Notes under the pieces: generated by a model
What the model saw: the letters and a program-made list of their open reading frames with translations, nothing else
Databases searched by the model: none
Told to the model about the DNA's origin: nothing
In this document: positions 1-6,519 of the stretch, piece after piece
How positions within the stretch are numbered: position 1 is the stretch's first letter
How the letters are laid out: each line of letters begins with the position of its first letter
Source of the DNA: an uncultured Haloferula sp.
Lineage (GTDB): Bacteria; Verrucomicrobiota; Verrucomicrobiae; Verrucomicrobiales; Akkermansiaceae
DNA length: 7,095 nucleotides
Direction: 5' to 3'
NCBI GenBank assembly: GCA_946885645.1
Contig: CAMPGU010000218.1
Coordinates: 1 to 7,095 of the forward strand
Translations under genes and position numbers: made by a program

Positions 1-1731
1 TATTCGGGGAAGGGCGGCGTGTTGAGCAGGCTGGATCGGCGCGGTTTTGGCCGGTTGGGTCTTCGATCCGCTGTTCCGGCGTTCGAGGTCGGATTTTCTT
101 CCCAAGGTGCTGCGGTCGTCATCCTTCGGGTAGTCGATGCGGGTGTGGAGCATGCTGCGCAGGGTCGCGCAGAAGCTGTCCTTCACCTTCGCCAGATCCC
201 GCAGGGTCAGCGTGCATTCGTCGAGCTGGCCGTCACAAACGCGCGACTCCACCAGATCCTCGACCATTGAACGGATCTTCGCCGGAGTCGGCTTTTTCAG
301 GCTGCGGGACGCGCTCTCGACGATATCCGCCAAGCTCACGATGCCGCTTTCGCGCGTGCGGGGTCGCGGGCCGGGATAGCGGAAGTTCTTTTCGTCGATT
401 TTCGGGAGATCCTCGGGATTTTCGAGGCCCTTCTCCACTTTCTCCAGTTCCGCCTTCTTCTGCTCCTGTGCGCGGCGGTGGAAATAGCTGACCAGCGAAT
501 CCCCGTGGTGCTCCTGGATGATGTCGATCACCCGCGGGTTCAGCTTGTGCTTCACGGCCAGATCGACGCCGTCTTTCACGTGCGCGATGATGATCAGCGC
601 GCTCATCGTGGGCGTCAGGGCATCGTGCGGATTCTCCCCGCCTTCCACCTGATTCTCGATGAAATACTCGGGTTTGCTGAGTTTCCCGATGTCGTGGTAG
701 TAGGCGGAAACGCGGCACATGGCGGCATTCGCGCCGACCGCTTCCGCCGCCGCTTCCGAAAGCGAGGCCACCACCAGGCTGTGGTGAAAGGTCCCCGGAG
801 CCTCCAACTGGAGGCGGCGGAGGAGCTTGTGATTGAGATCGCTCAGCTCCAGCCAGGAAATGTCCGTGGTGAGGTGAAAGGTGCCTTCCAGCACCGGGAG
901 CATGCCGCTAACCAGCAGGGCGATCACGATACCCGTGCCGAGCGCCGCCAGCGAACTCAGGCCGGCTTCCTTCAGGCCCTCCAGTTGGTCGCCCATTCCG
1001 GGCATCAGGTCGATCCGCCCGAAAATAATGCACAGCAGCAGCGCCGCCACCCCGGAGTACACCCCGGCGCGGAGCAACTGGACCCGCTTCCTGACCCGGT
1101 GCACCGCCTGCACGGCCACCAGGCCGCAGACGAGGCTGACGGCGACGTAAAGGAGGACATCCGGCTTCGGCATCACTAGCGACCCGAGGAAGGCGGCATA
1201 GATCGTGGAATAGGTGCCGACCCCTCTGCCCAGCAGCACCGCGTGGACCATCGGCGTCAGGGCGAAGGGGATGAGCAGGAACTTCATCTCCCCCGCCATC
1301 TCGTTGGCATCCACCATCAGGGAAATCCCCCGCACCACCGCCATGTGGCCCGCCAGCCCGCCCAGCACGAGAAAGATCCGGCCGTTCCGCTGGGACACGG
1401 ACTCGTGGATGCTCTGGAGGACCGCCACGGCGGTACCCGCCACCACGAATCCGAACACCGCCCCCCGCATGGGATCATCGACGAAATTGGTATCGGAGGC
1501 TGCCCGCAGGACCATGACCGCCACGCCGGCGCAGAAGGCCAAATACAAGCTAAAGCGCACCCAGACGCTGCGGTCCAACGTCATCGCCACCGGGTTTTCG
1601 GCATGGACCCGGCGTTTGCGGCCGGACGACATGCCGCGGCGCGCGAGGCGCCAGCGTTTGAAGGCATCTATGAATCCCACGGTATGGCAACTGGGTTGCG
1701 AGAACGGGGCCGATCCGGACCGGAAGTCCAT
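1..1731 (-). CDS. 7TM-HD family membrane phosphohydrolase (PgpH-like), lacking the HDED domain; 3' end cut by window edge
   Basis: Predicted membrane-anchored HD-domain phosphodiesterase. The best-studied relative, Listeria PgpH, cleaves cyclic di-AMP in the cytoplasm; that substrate is inferred here. The frame is open for 577 codons from ATG 1731 to the window edge, with an in-frame TAA at 1747-1749 just upstream. Residues 1-50 are basic and polar. One helix (about 57-75) is followed by a 12-residue loop and then about seven helices between 88 and 278. The HD domain follows: DLNHKLLRRLQLEAPGTFHH ends at H317, then YYHDIGK (H346, D347), AHV (H384), QEHHG (H408, H409) and ADIVESASR (D469). All expected metal ligands are present. 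The domain closes with TRIDYPK (530-536) and a Pro/Gln/Lys-rich tail. Relatives carry an extracytoplasmic 7TMR-HDED domain of some 300 residues after helix 1; it is absent here. No Shine-Dalgarno sequence is visible. M34 is an alternative start. Confidence 0.9.
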   Translation of the reverse strand, partial: MDFRSGSAPFSQPSCHTVGFIDAFKRWRLARRGMSSGRKRRVHAENPVAMTLDRSVWVRFSLYLAFCAGVAVMVLRAASDTNFVDDPMRGAVFGFVVAGTAVAVLQSIHESVSQRNGRIFLVLGGLAGHMAVVRGISLMVDANEMAGEMKFLLIPFALTPMVHAVLLGRGVGTYSTIYAAFLGSLVMPKPDVLLYVAVSLVCGLVAVQAVHRVRKRVQLLRAGVYSGVAALLLCIIFGRIDLMPGMGDQLEGLKEAGLSSLAALGTGIVIALLVSGMLPVLEGTFHLTTDISWLELSDLNHKLLRRLQLEAPGTFHHSLVVASLSEAAAEAVGANAAMCRVSAYYHDIGKLSKPEYFIENQVEGGENPHDALTPTMSALIIIAHVKDGVDLAVKHKLNPRVIDIIQEHHGDSLVSYFHRRAQEQKKAELEKVEKGLENPEDLPKIDEKNFRYPGPRPRTRESGIVSLADIVESASRSLKKPTPAKIRSMVEDLVESRVCDGQLDECTLTLRDLAKVKDSFCATLRSMLHTRIDYPKDDDRSTLGRKSDLERRNSGSKTQPAKTAPIQPAQHAALPRI

Positions 1732-1749
1732 CGGCGGGGGCGGTCGTTA

Positions 1750-1879
1750 GAAGATTTACCCCCCTTTTGCAATGCGCAAATCCCCCCACGGCCCCCGGCG
1801 ATTAAACAAGTTCCAATTTGCGAAAAATCAACGAGATACGACTATCAATGCGCTGCCTTTGTTGATCTTCAGCACTTTA
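1750..1879. other. Intergenic gap between phoH and the 7TM-HD gene
   Basis: This gap is richer in A and T than the flanking genes and holds no convincing ORF. It contains an 8-bp direct repeat, CAATGCGC, at 1770-1777 and 1846-1853. It also contains a 7-bp inverted repeat, CGCAAAT at 1775-1781 and ATTTGCG at 1816-1822. On the minus strand a weak promoter-like pair, TTGATT then TGTTTA with a 17-bp spacer, lies around 1807-1835 and could serve the 7TM-HD gene. Repeats this short can arise by chance in 130 bp, so an operator is only a possibility. No clear terminator follows phoH. Confidence 0.3.
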
Positions 1880-2845
1880 TCAGGCGGAGCTGCGGTGGCG
1901 GTCGTAGGCGTCGATGATGCGCCCCACCACGGGATGCCGGACGACGTCCGCGCCGCTGAAGCGGATGAAGTCGATGCCCCGGACGCCAGCGAGCGCCCTT
2001 TCGGCCTCGAACAGCCCGGAAGGAACGTTCGGTTTGAGGTCGATCTGGGAGCCGTCTCCCGTCACCACCATGCGCGATTCTTCGCCCAAGCGCGTCAGCG
2101 CCATGAACATTTGCTCCCGCGTCGTGTTCTGCGCTTCGTCGAGAATGACGAAAGAACGCGCCAGAGTACGGCCGCGCATGAATGCCAGGGGAGCGATTTC
2201 GATGGTACCGTCCGCGAGGTATCGCTCTCCTTCCTCATGGCCGATCATGTCATGGATCGCATCGTAGAGGGGCCTCAGATAGGGGGCTACCTTTTCCCGG
2301 AGGTCCCCCGGGAGGAAGCCCAAGGCTTCGCCGGCCTCCACGGCGGGCCGCGTCAAAATGACGCGACCCACCCGCTTCGCCTTCAGCATCGCCAAGCCCA
2401 TCGCCATCGCCAGATAAGTCTTCCCGGTCCCCGCGGGGCCCAGGCCGAAGACGACGTCGTTTTTCTCGATGGATTTCAAATAATCCAGCTGCCGGGGCGT
2501 CTTCGGCACCACCGGCTTGCGGCCCCGGATCCCCAGCAATTTCACTTCGGAAAGCTCCGAAATCGATCCGCCGCCTTCGGCGACGAGATCCACGGCCATC
2601 CGGAAATCCCGCGATTCGATCTCGATACCTTGTCGCCGGGCCTGCTCCAGATCGGAAAACACCGCGGTGCTGCGGCGGACCCCCTCCTCCGGCCCGACGA
2701 AGAGGATCCATCCGTCGCGCGTGACCACCCGGACACCGAGCTTCCCCTCCAGATACCGGAGTTCCTTCGCATCATTGGCGAAAAGGGAATTGAGGAAGGG
2801 GGCCGTTTCGTATTCCAGCTTGATCTCGGTCTCCGGGACGCTCAT
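1880..2845 (-). CDS. phoH: PhoH family P-loop ATPase (YbeZ/PhoH-like)
   Basis: Cytoplasmic PhoH-like ATPase of 321 residues, the usual length for the YbeZ type. This family is tied to RNA metabolism and often sits next to ybeY, the rRNA-processing endonuclease gene; the exact role is not settled. Residues 1-110 form the N-terminal region with a KH-like fold expected from family knowledge. The linker PKTPRQLDYLKSI (114-126) leads into Walker A GPAGTGKT (136-143). Next come LTRPAVEAGEALGFLPGD (164-181), Walker B VILDEAQN (233-240) and the sensor-like VTGDGSQIDL (261-270). That last motif is slightly off the common VTGD.TQIDLP, with Lys in place of Pro, but activity should be intact. The start ATG at 2845 has AGGGA only three bases upstream, a close but purine-rich ribosome site and the only one among the genes here. 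It is transcribed towards the 7TM-HD gene, 148 bp away. Confidence 0.95.
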   Translation of the reverse strand: MSVPETEIKLEYETAPFLNSLFANDAKELRYLEGKLGVRVVTRDGWILFVGPEEGVRRSTAVFSDLEQARRQGIEIESRDFRMAVDLVAEGGGSISELSEVKLLGIRGRKPVVPKTPRQLDYLKSIEKNDVVFGLGPAGTGKTYLAMAMGLAMLKAKRVGRVILTRPAVEAGEALGFLPGDLREKVAPYLRPLYDAIHDMIGHEEGERYLADGTIEIAPLAFMRGRTLARSFVILDEAQNTTREQMFMALTRLGEESRMVVTGDGSQIDLKPNVPSGLFEAERALAGVRGIDFIRFSGADVVRHPVVGRIIDAYDRHRSSA

Positions 2846-3019
2846 CGATCCCTGTCTAACCCAATTGCCGCTCCCGGGTCAGCCGCAAAATCCGATGGGC
2901 GTCCATGACACGGCTTTTCCCTTGCCAAGCCTTGTCCCAGCAATTTTTTCAGACGCGCGCCGCATTCCGTGTCGCTCCGCGAAGCGTCCTAATCCTTCCC
3001 ATCAGAACCCTGTGATCCC
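2846..3019. promoter_or_regulatory. Divergent intergenic region between phoH and the GldAFG-like operon
   Basis: The 174 bp between two divergently read genes must hold the starts of both transcripts unless one begins inside the other gene. I see no strong sigma-70 pair. A weak plus-strand candidate is TTGCCA at 2922-2927, inside the 9-bp palindrome CTTGCCAAG (2921-2929), followed 17 bp later by a T-run at 2944-2949. No ORF of note and no terminator hairpin is visible. The promoter assignment rests on gene orientation, not on motif strength. Confidence 0.4.
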
Positions 3020-4153
3020 ATGATCGAAGTCGAGAACCTGTCCAAACAGTTCGGAACGAAGACCGCCGTCGATCACTTGTCCTTTTCCGTGCGGAAAGGC
3101 GAAGTGCTCGGCTTCCTAGGCCCTAACGGTGCCGGAAAATCCACCACCATGAGGATGGTGACCGGATTCCTCCCGCCCAGCTCCGGAGAAGCCAAGGTCT
3201 GCGGCTTCTCCATCGTGGACCAACCGAATGAAGCGAAGCAGAAGATCGGCTACCTCCCCGAATCCGCGCCGCTTTACAATGATATGACGGTGACCGGATT
3301 CCTGCGTTTCTGCGCCGATGTCCGCGGTCTCTCCGGAAACACGAAAAAAGATGCCGTGGAGCGGGCGATCGAGACCTGCTTCCTCCAGAGCGTCGCCTTC
3401 CAATCCATCGACACCCTTTCCAAGGGCTACCGCCACCGCACCTGCCTCGCCCAAGCGCTGCTCCACGATCCGGAGGTCCTGATCCTGGACGAGCCCACCG
3501 ACGGCCTGGACCCGAACCAGAAGCACGAGGTCCGCCAGCTCATCAAACGGCTCGGAGAAACCAAGGCGATCCTGTTTTCCACCCACATCCTCGAGGAAGT
3601 CGAGGCCGCCTGCACCCGCGCGGTGATCGTGGACCGGGGCCGCATCGTCGAAGACGGCACTCCGGCCGAGCTGATCCGGAAATCCGGCACCGGGTCCCTG
3701 ACCGACCTTTTCCGGAAGGTCACGACGCTCGATACCGCCGCCGCTTTAACTTCTTCACCCTCCACACCTTTCCATGAAAAACGTCTGGACCATCTTCAAG
3801 CGCGAGCTTGGCAGTTATTTCAGCCATCCGATCGCCTATGCGGTGATCGTCGTCTTCCTCCTGCTCTCCATGGTGTTCGCCTTCACGCTAGGCGGCTTCA
3901 TGGAGGTACAAGACGCTTCGCTCACCTACTCCTTCTTCGCCTATCTCCCCTTCATCCTGATGGTGCTGGTGCCCGCGGTAGGAATGCGCCTGCTGGCGGA
4001 AGAGCACCGCAGCGGCACCATCGAGCTGCTCGGCACCATGCCGATCCCGATGTGGAGCATCATTTTCGGGAAGTTCATCGCGGCCGCCCTCGTATGGCTG
4101 GTCGCGCTGCTGCTGACCTTCCCGATGTGGATCACGGTGAACTGGTTCGGTGA
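3020..4153 (+). CDS. ABC transporter ATP-binding protein, GldA-like; ORF extended by a probable one-base frameshift
   Basis: Cytoplasmic ATPase subunit that powers the permease encoded next. Walker A GPNGAGKST is at 34-42, the family segment IGYLPESAPLYNDMTV at 77-92 in the Q-loop region, signature LSKGYRHR at 133-140, Walker B VLILDEPTDGLDP at 153-165 and the H-loop STH at 187-189. The signature reads YRHR where relatives usually have YRQR. Recognisable protein ends at LTDLFRKVTT (227-236), which matches the normal C-terminus of this family of roughly 240-310 residues. The open frame then continues to TGA 4151-4153. It overlaps the permease gene by 380 bases and yields an Arg/His/Pro/Ala-rich tail that looks like out-of-frame translation. 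A TAA at 3747-3749, one base out of frame, would give a 242-residue protein ending in TAAA. So 3020-3749 is the likely true extent if the TTT at 3745-3747 were TT. No Shine-Dalgarno sequence precedes ATG 3020. Confidence 0.85.
   Translation: MIEVENLSKQFGTKTAVDHLSFSVRKGEVLGFLGPNGAGKSTTMRMVTGFLPPSSGEAKVCGFSIVDQPNEAKQKIGYLPESAPLYNDMTVTGFLRFCADVRGLSGNTKKDAVERAIETCFLQSVAFQSIDTLSKGYRHRTCLAQALLHDPEVLILDEPTDGLDPNQKHEVRQLIKRLGETKAILFSTHILEEVEAACTRAVIVDRGRIVEDGTPAELIRKSGTGSLTDLFRKVTTLDTAAALTSSPSTPFHEKRLDHLQARAWQLFQPSDRLCGDRRLPPALHGVRLHARRLHGGTRRFAHLLLLRLSPLHPDGAGARGRNAPAGGRAPQRHHRAARHHADPDVEHHFREVHRGRPRMAGRAAADLPDVDHGELVR
3750..3773 (+). promoter_or_regulatory. G-free leader before the GldF-like gene
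   Basis: The 24 bases between the presumed original ATPase stop (TAA 3747-3749) and the permease ATG hold no G and no Shine-Dalgarno match. The leader ends CACACCTTTCC directly before ATG. It resembles the leaders at 4509-4541 and 6495-6519, which supports both the permease start and the idea that the ATPase once ended at 3749. A function in translation initiation is inferred. Confidence 0.4.
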
Positions 4154-4508
4154 CCCCGACAACCTGACCATCCTCTCCGGCTACATCGGCGGCTTCCTCG
4201 TCGCCTGCTGCTTCCTGTCCATCACGCTGCTGATTTCGGCCTTCACCCGCGACCAGGTGATTTGCCTGATCGTGGCGGCGACGCTCTGCATCGTGATCGT
4301 GCTCGGGACCTTCGATCCCTTTGTCCGGGCCTATGCCAAGGCGCTGCCGCCCGGCGTTTCGAATGCCATCACCTCGCTCGGCGTCTGGGATCACTTCATG
4401 TCTCTCGCGCGCGGGGCTTTCCGCCTGCAGGACGCGGTGTGGTTCGGTTCCATTATCCTCGCCTGCTTGCTCGGCACCAGCGCCATCCTGACGGCCAAGC
4501 GCGCCTGA
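3774..4508 (+). CDS. ABC-2 type permease, GldF-like
   Basis: Integral membrane subunit of the ABC complex, 244 residues, the usual size for GldF-type permeases. Six helices can be read at about 20-40, 53-74, 99-121, 135-156, 160-180 and 222-240. The start MKNVWTIFKRELGSYFSHPI is typical: an amphipathic cytoplasmic N-terminus followed by helix 1. The cytoplasmic coupling segment MRLLAEEHRSGTIELLGTMP (71-90) is the family hallmark and should contact the ATPase. A polar loop rich in Asp, Pro and Arg (181-222) separates helices 5 and 6. The gene is in the same operon as the ATPase and the GldG-like gene, with 33 bases to the next ATG and in the same reading frame as it. The substrate cannot be told from sequence. 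Confidence 0.92.
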   Translation: MKNVWTIFKRELGSYFSHPIAYAVIVVFLLLSMVFAFTLGGFMEVQDASLTYSFFAYLPFILMVLVPAVGMRLLAEEHRSGTIELLGTMPIPMWSIIFGKFIAAALVWLVALLLTFPMWITVNWFGDPDNLTILSGYIGGFLVACCFLSITLLISAFTRDQVICLIVAATLCIVIVLGTFDPFVRAYAKALPPGVSNAITSLGVWDHFMSLARGAFRLQDAVWFGSIILACLLGTSAILTAKRA

Positions 4509-4541
4509 ACCCCTTTTTCCAAACCTTCCTTCTTCCATCTC
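4509..4541 (+). promoter_or_regulatory. G-free leader before the GldG-like gene
   Basis: All 33 bases between the permease TGA (4506-4508) and ATG 4542 lack G. The leader starts ACCCCTTTTTCC and ends CCATCTC. There is no Shine-Dalgarno sequence. The permease TGA lies in frame upstream, so the GldG-like protein cannot begin earlier than this leader. A role in ribosome loading is inferred from the shared composition. Confidence 0.4.
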
Positions 4542-6494
4542 ATGAGCAAAGAAGCAAAGACCATCCACCCGATGAGCCGGGCCGTGCTGGCCATCATCGC
4601 GCTCCTGGTCATCGTCATCTCCCTGAACCTGCTGGTGTCCTCGCTCGGCATCGGTCACAAGAACGCGGACTTCACCACGGACAAGGTGCATACCCTTTCC
4701 GACGGCACGAAGGGCATCCTCAAGGACCTCGGCGCCCCGGTGACGATCCGCTACTACGCTACCCGTAGCTCCGACTACATGCCGGAAGACCTGAAGCTCC
4801 ACATGCGGCGCGTGGACGACCTGCTGGCGGAGTACGAGAATCTCTCCGGCGGAAAACTGCGGGTGGAGGAGCTCGATCCGCAGCCCGACACCGACGCGGA
4901 GGACTCCGCCAACCTCGACGGGATCCGCGGCCAGGCCATCAACGATCAGAACCTCTATTTCGGCCTGGCCGTCTCCTGCCTCGACCGCACTTCCACCATC
5001 CCCTTCCTGGATCCGAACCAGGAAACGATGCTGGAGTACCAGCTCTCGAAGGCGATCACCGAAGTGTCCCGCCCCGACAAGCCGGTGATCGGTCTGATGG
5101 CGGGCCTGCCCATCAACGGCGCCCCCGCCATGATGCCGGGCCAGCGGGGCACGCAGCCGTGGGTGATCTACCAGCAACTCTCCCAGTCCTACGAGATCAA
5201 GGATCTCACGATGACTCCGGAGAAGATCGATCCGGACATCGACGTGCTGCTCCTTTTCCACCCGGCGAACATCACGCCTGAAGCGGAATTCGCGATCGAC
5301 CAGTACCTGCTCCAGGGCGGCACGGTGGTCGCTTGCGTCGATCCCTTCTCGGTAGCGGCCCAGATGAGCAGCCCGCCGCCGAACCCGATGATGGGCGGCG
5401 CTCCGGGGCTGCCTACCGCTTCTTCCCTCCCGACCTTGCTCGGCTCCTGGGGCGTGGCGATGGACCCGCAGGTCCTTGCCGACGAAAACTACCAGACCAC
5501 GATGAACGGCGGACGTCCCGGCATCGCGGTGCTCACGGTTCCGCAGGACGGCATGCCGCAAAAGGACAACGTGATCACGAAGGATCTCACGAGCCTGGTA
5601 TTCTTCCTGCCCGGCGGCCTTTCGAAGACCGGCGGGGCCGGGGTGACCATCAATACGCTGGTGAGGTCCTCCCCGAAGGCGGGCTTTGTCGATTCCACGA
5701 AGGCCTCGCAGCTCGACCCGCGCCTTGCCACCGGCTTCCGCGGCACCCAAGCCTACGATCTGGTGATGCACCTGAAAGGCAACTTCAAGTCCGCGTTCCC
5801 CACGGGCAAGCCCGGCACCGAAGAAGCCGCGGCTGAAGAAGAGAAAGAGGAGACCCCCGCCGAAGGCGAAGCCAAGGACGGCGAGAAAAAGGAAGAAGAA
5901 AAGAAGGAAGACAAGCCCGCTCATTTGGTCGAGGCGACGAAGGAGGGCAATGTCTTCCTGATCTCCGACATCGACGCGTTCTTCGACCAGTTTGCCTATC
6001 AGGTGCAGGGTTTCGGCGGGATGCAGGTGGCCCGGCAGATCAACGGCAACCCTTCCCTGCTCTTCAACATCATCGATCAGGCGGCTTCGTCCACGCACCT
6101 CATCGGTGCCCGCAGCCGCGCGGCGATCGCCCGGCCCTTCACCAAGATCAAGGAGATGGAGGCTGAAGCAAACAAGCGCGTGGGCAGCAAGATGGAAGAG
6201 TTCGAAGCTCAAGCCGAGGAGGCGCAGAAAAAGCTGAACGATCTCCAGACCCAGAAGGCCGCCGGGTCCGAGCTCTATCTTTCGCCCGAACAGGAGGCGG
6301 AGATCCGGAAATTGCGGCAGCAGGAAGTAGAGGCCCGCAAACAAATCCGCGATCTCCAGAAGGACCTGAGACGCGAGAAGGACAAGCTGGCAGGCGCCAC
6401 CACGCTCCTCAACGTGGTCGGCGTCCCGGCGCTCGTCGTCCTTTTCGGAATCGGTCTGCTCGTGAAACGCCGCTCCTCCACCCGCGCCCGCTGA
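4542..6494 (+). CDS. GldG-like ABC transporter auxiliary protein, anchored at both ends
   Basis: 650-residue partner of the ABC permease, mostly extracytoplasmic, between an N-terminal helix (about 13-35) and a C-terminal helix (about 621-641) followed by KRR. The hallmark after helix 1 is DFTTDKVHTLSDGTKGIL (43-60). The ABC-auxiliary region follows, with VTIRYYATRS (about 67-76) and later VFLISDIDAFFD, typical of this family. Two Met/Pro/Gly-rich loops stand out (194-203 and 275-290). A low-complexity Glu/Lys segment (427-458) is inserted before the last conserved block. Residues 534-617 form a predicted coiled coil containing LSPEQEAEIRKLRQQ, a feature I recognise from long GldG-like proteins of other phyla. 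The role is unknown; GldG belongs with GldA and GldF in Flavobacterium gliding, but homologues occur in non-gliders. ATG 4542 gives a basic N-terminus before the helix; M11 is a weaker alternative. Confidence 0.9.
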   Translation: MSKEAKTIHPMSRAVLAIIALLVIVISLNLLVSSLGIGHKNADFTTDKVHTLSDGTKGILKDLGAPVTIRYYATRSSDYMPEDLKLHMRRVDDLLAEYENLSGGKLRVEELDPQPDTDAEDSANLDGIRGQAINDQNLYFGLAVSCLDRTSTIPFLDPNQETMLEYQLSKAITEVSRPDKPVIGLMAGLPINGAPAMMPGQRGTQPWVIYQQLSQSYEIKDLTMTPEKIDPDIDVLLLFHPANITPEAEFAIDQYLLQGGTVVACVDPFSVAAQMSSPPPNPMMGGAPGLPTASSLPTLLGSWGVAMDPQVLADENYQTTMNGGRPGIAVLTVPQDGMPQKDNVITKDLTSLVFFLPGGLSKTGGAGVTINTLVRSSPKAGFVDSTKASQLDPRLATGFRGTQAYDLVMHLKGNFKSAFPTGKPGTEEAAAEEEKEETPAEGEAKDGEKKEEEKKEDKPAHLVEATKEGNVFLISDIDAFFDQFAYQVQGFGGMQVARQINGNPSLLFNIIDQAASSTHLIGARSRAAIARPFTKIKEMEAEANKRVGSKMEEFEAQAEEAQKKLNDLQTQKAAGSELYLSPEQEAEIRKLRQQEVEARKQIRDLQKDLRREKDKLAGATTLLNVVGVPALVVLFGIGLLVKRRSSTRAR

Positions 6495-6519
6495 ACCCTT
6501 ACCCCAAACACCTCCAGCC
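6495..6519 (+). promoter_or_regulatory. Nearly G-free leader before the DUF4340 gene
   Basis: Twenty-five bases between the GldG-like TGA (6492-6494) and ATG 6520 contain a single G. Like the leader at 4509, it begins ACCC right after TGA, and it ends ACACCTCCAGCC. There is no Shine-Dalgarno sequence. The composition matches the other two gaps in this operon. Confidence 0.4.

Noticed and set aside
233..718. A 161-codon minus-strand open frame inside the HD region
   Set aside because: It is a shifted frame of the HD domain. The true frame reads YYHDIGK and QEHHG; this one reads Arg/Gly-rich sequence without motifs.
478..1179. A 233-codon plus-strand open frame, and others at 1214-1917
   Set aside because: They are complements of the 7TM-HD gene, which has its full ligand set and helices on the minus strand. 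Their His/Arg/Gln-rich composition is typical of reverse reading.
1772..2908. A 378-codon plus-strand open frame
   Set aside because: It is antisense to phoH, whose Walker A and B motifs are intact on the minus strand. The plus-strand translation has no recognisable domain.
2970..2989. Possible hairpin CGCT/AGCG in the divergent region as a terminator
   Set aside because: The stem is only 4 bp, no T-run follows, and no gene on either strand ends there.
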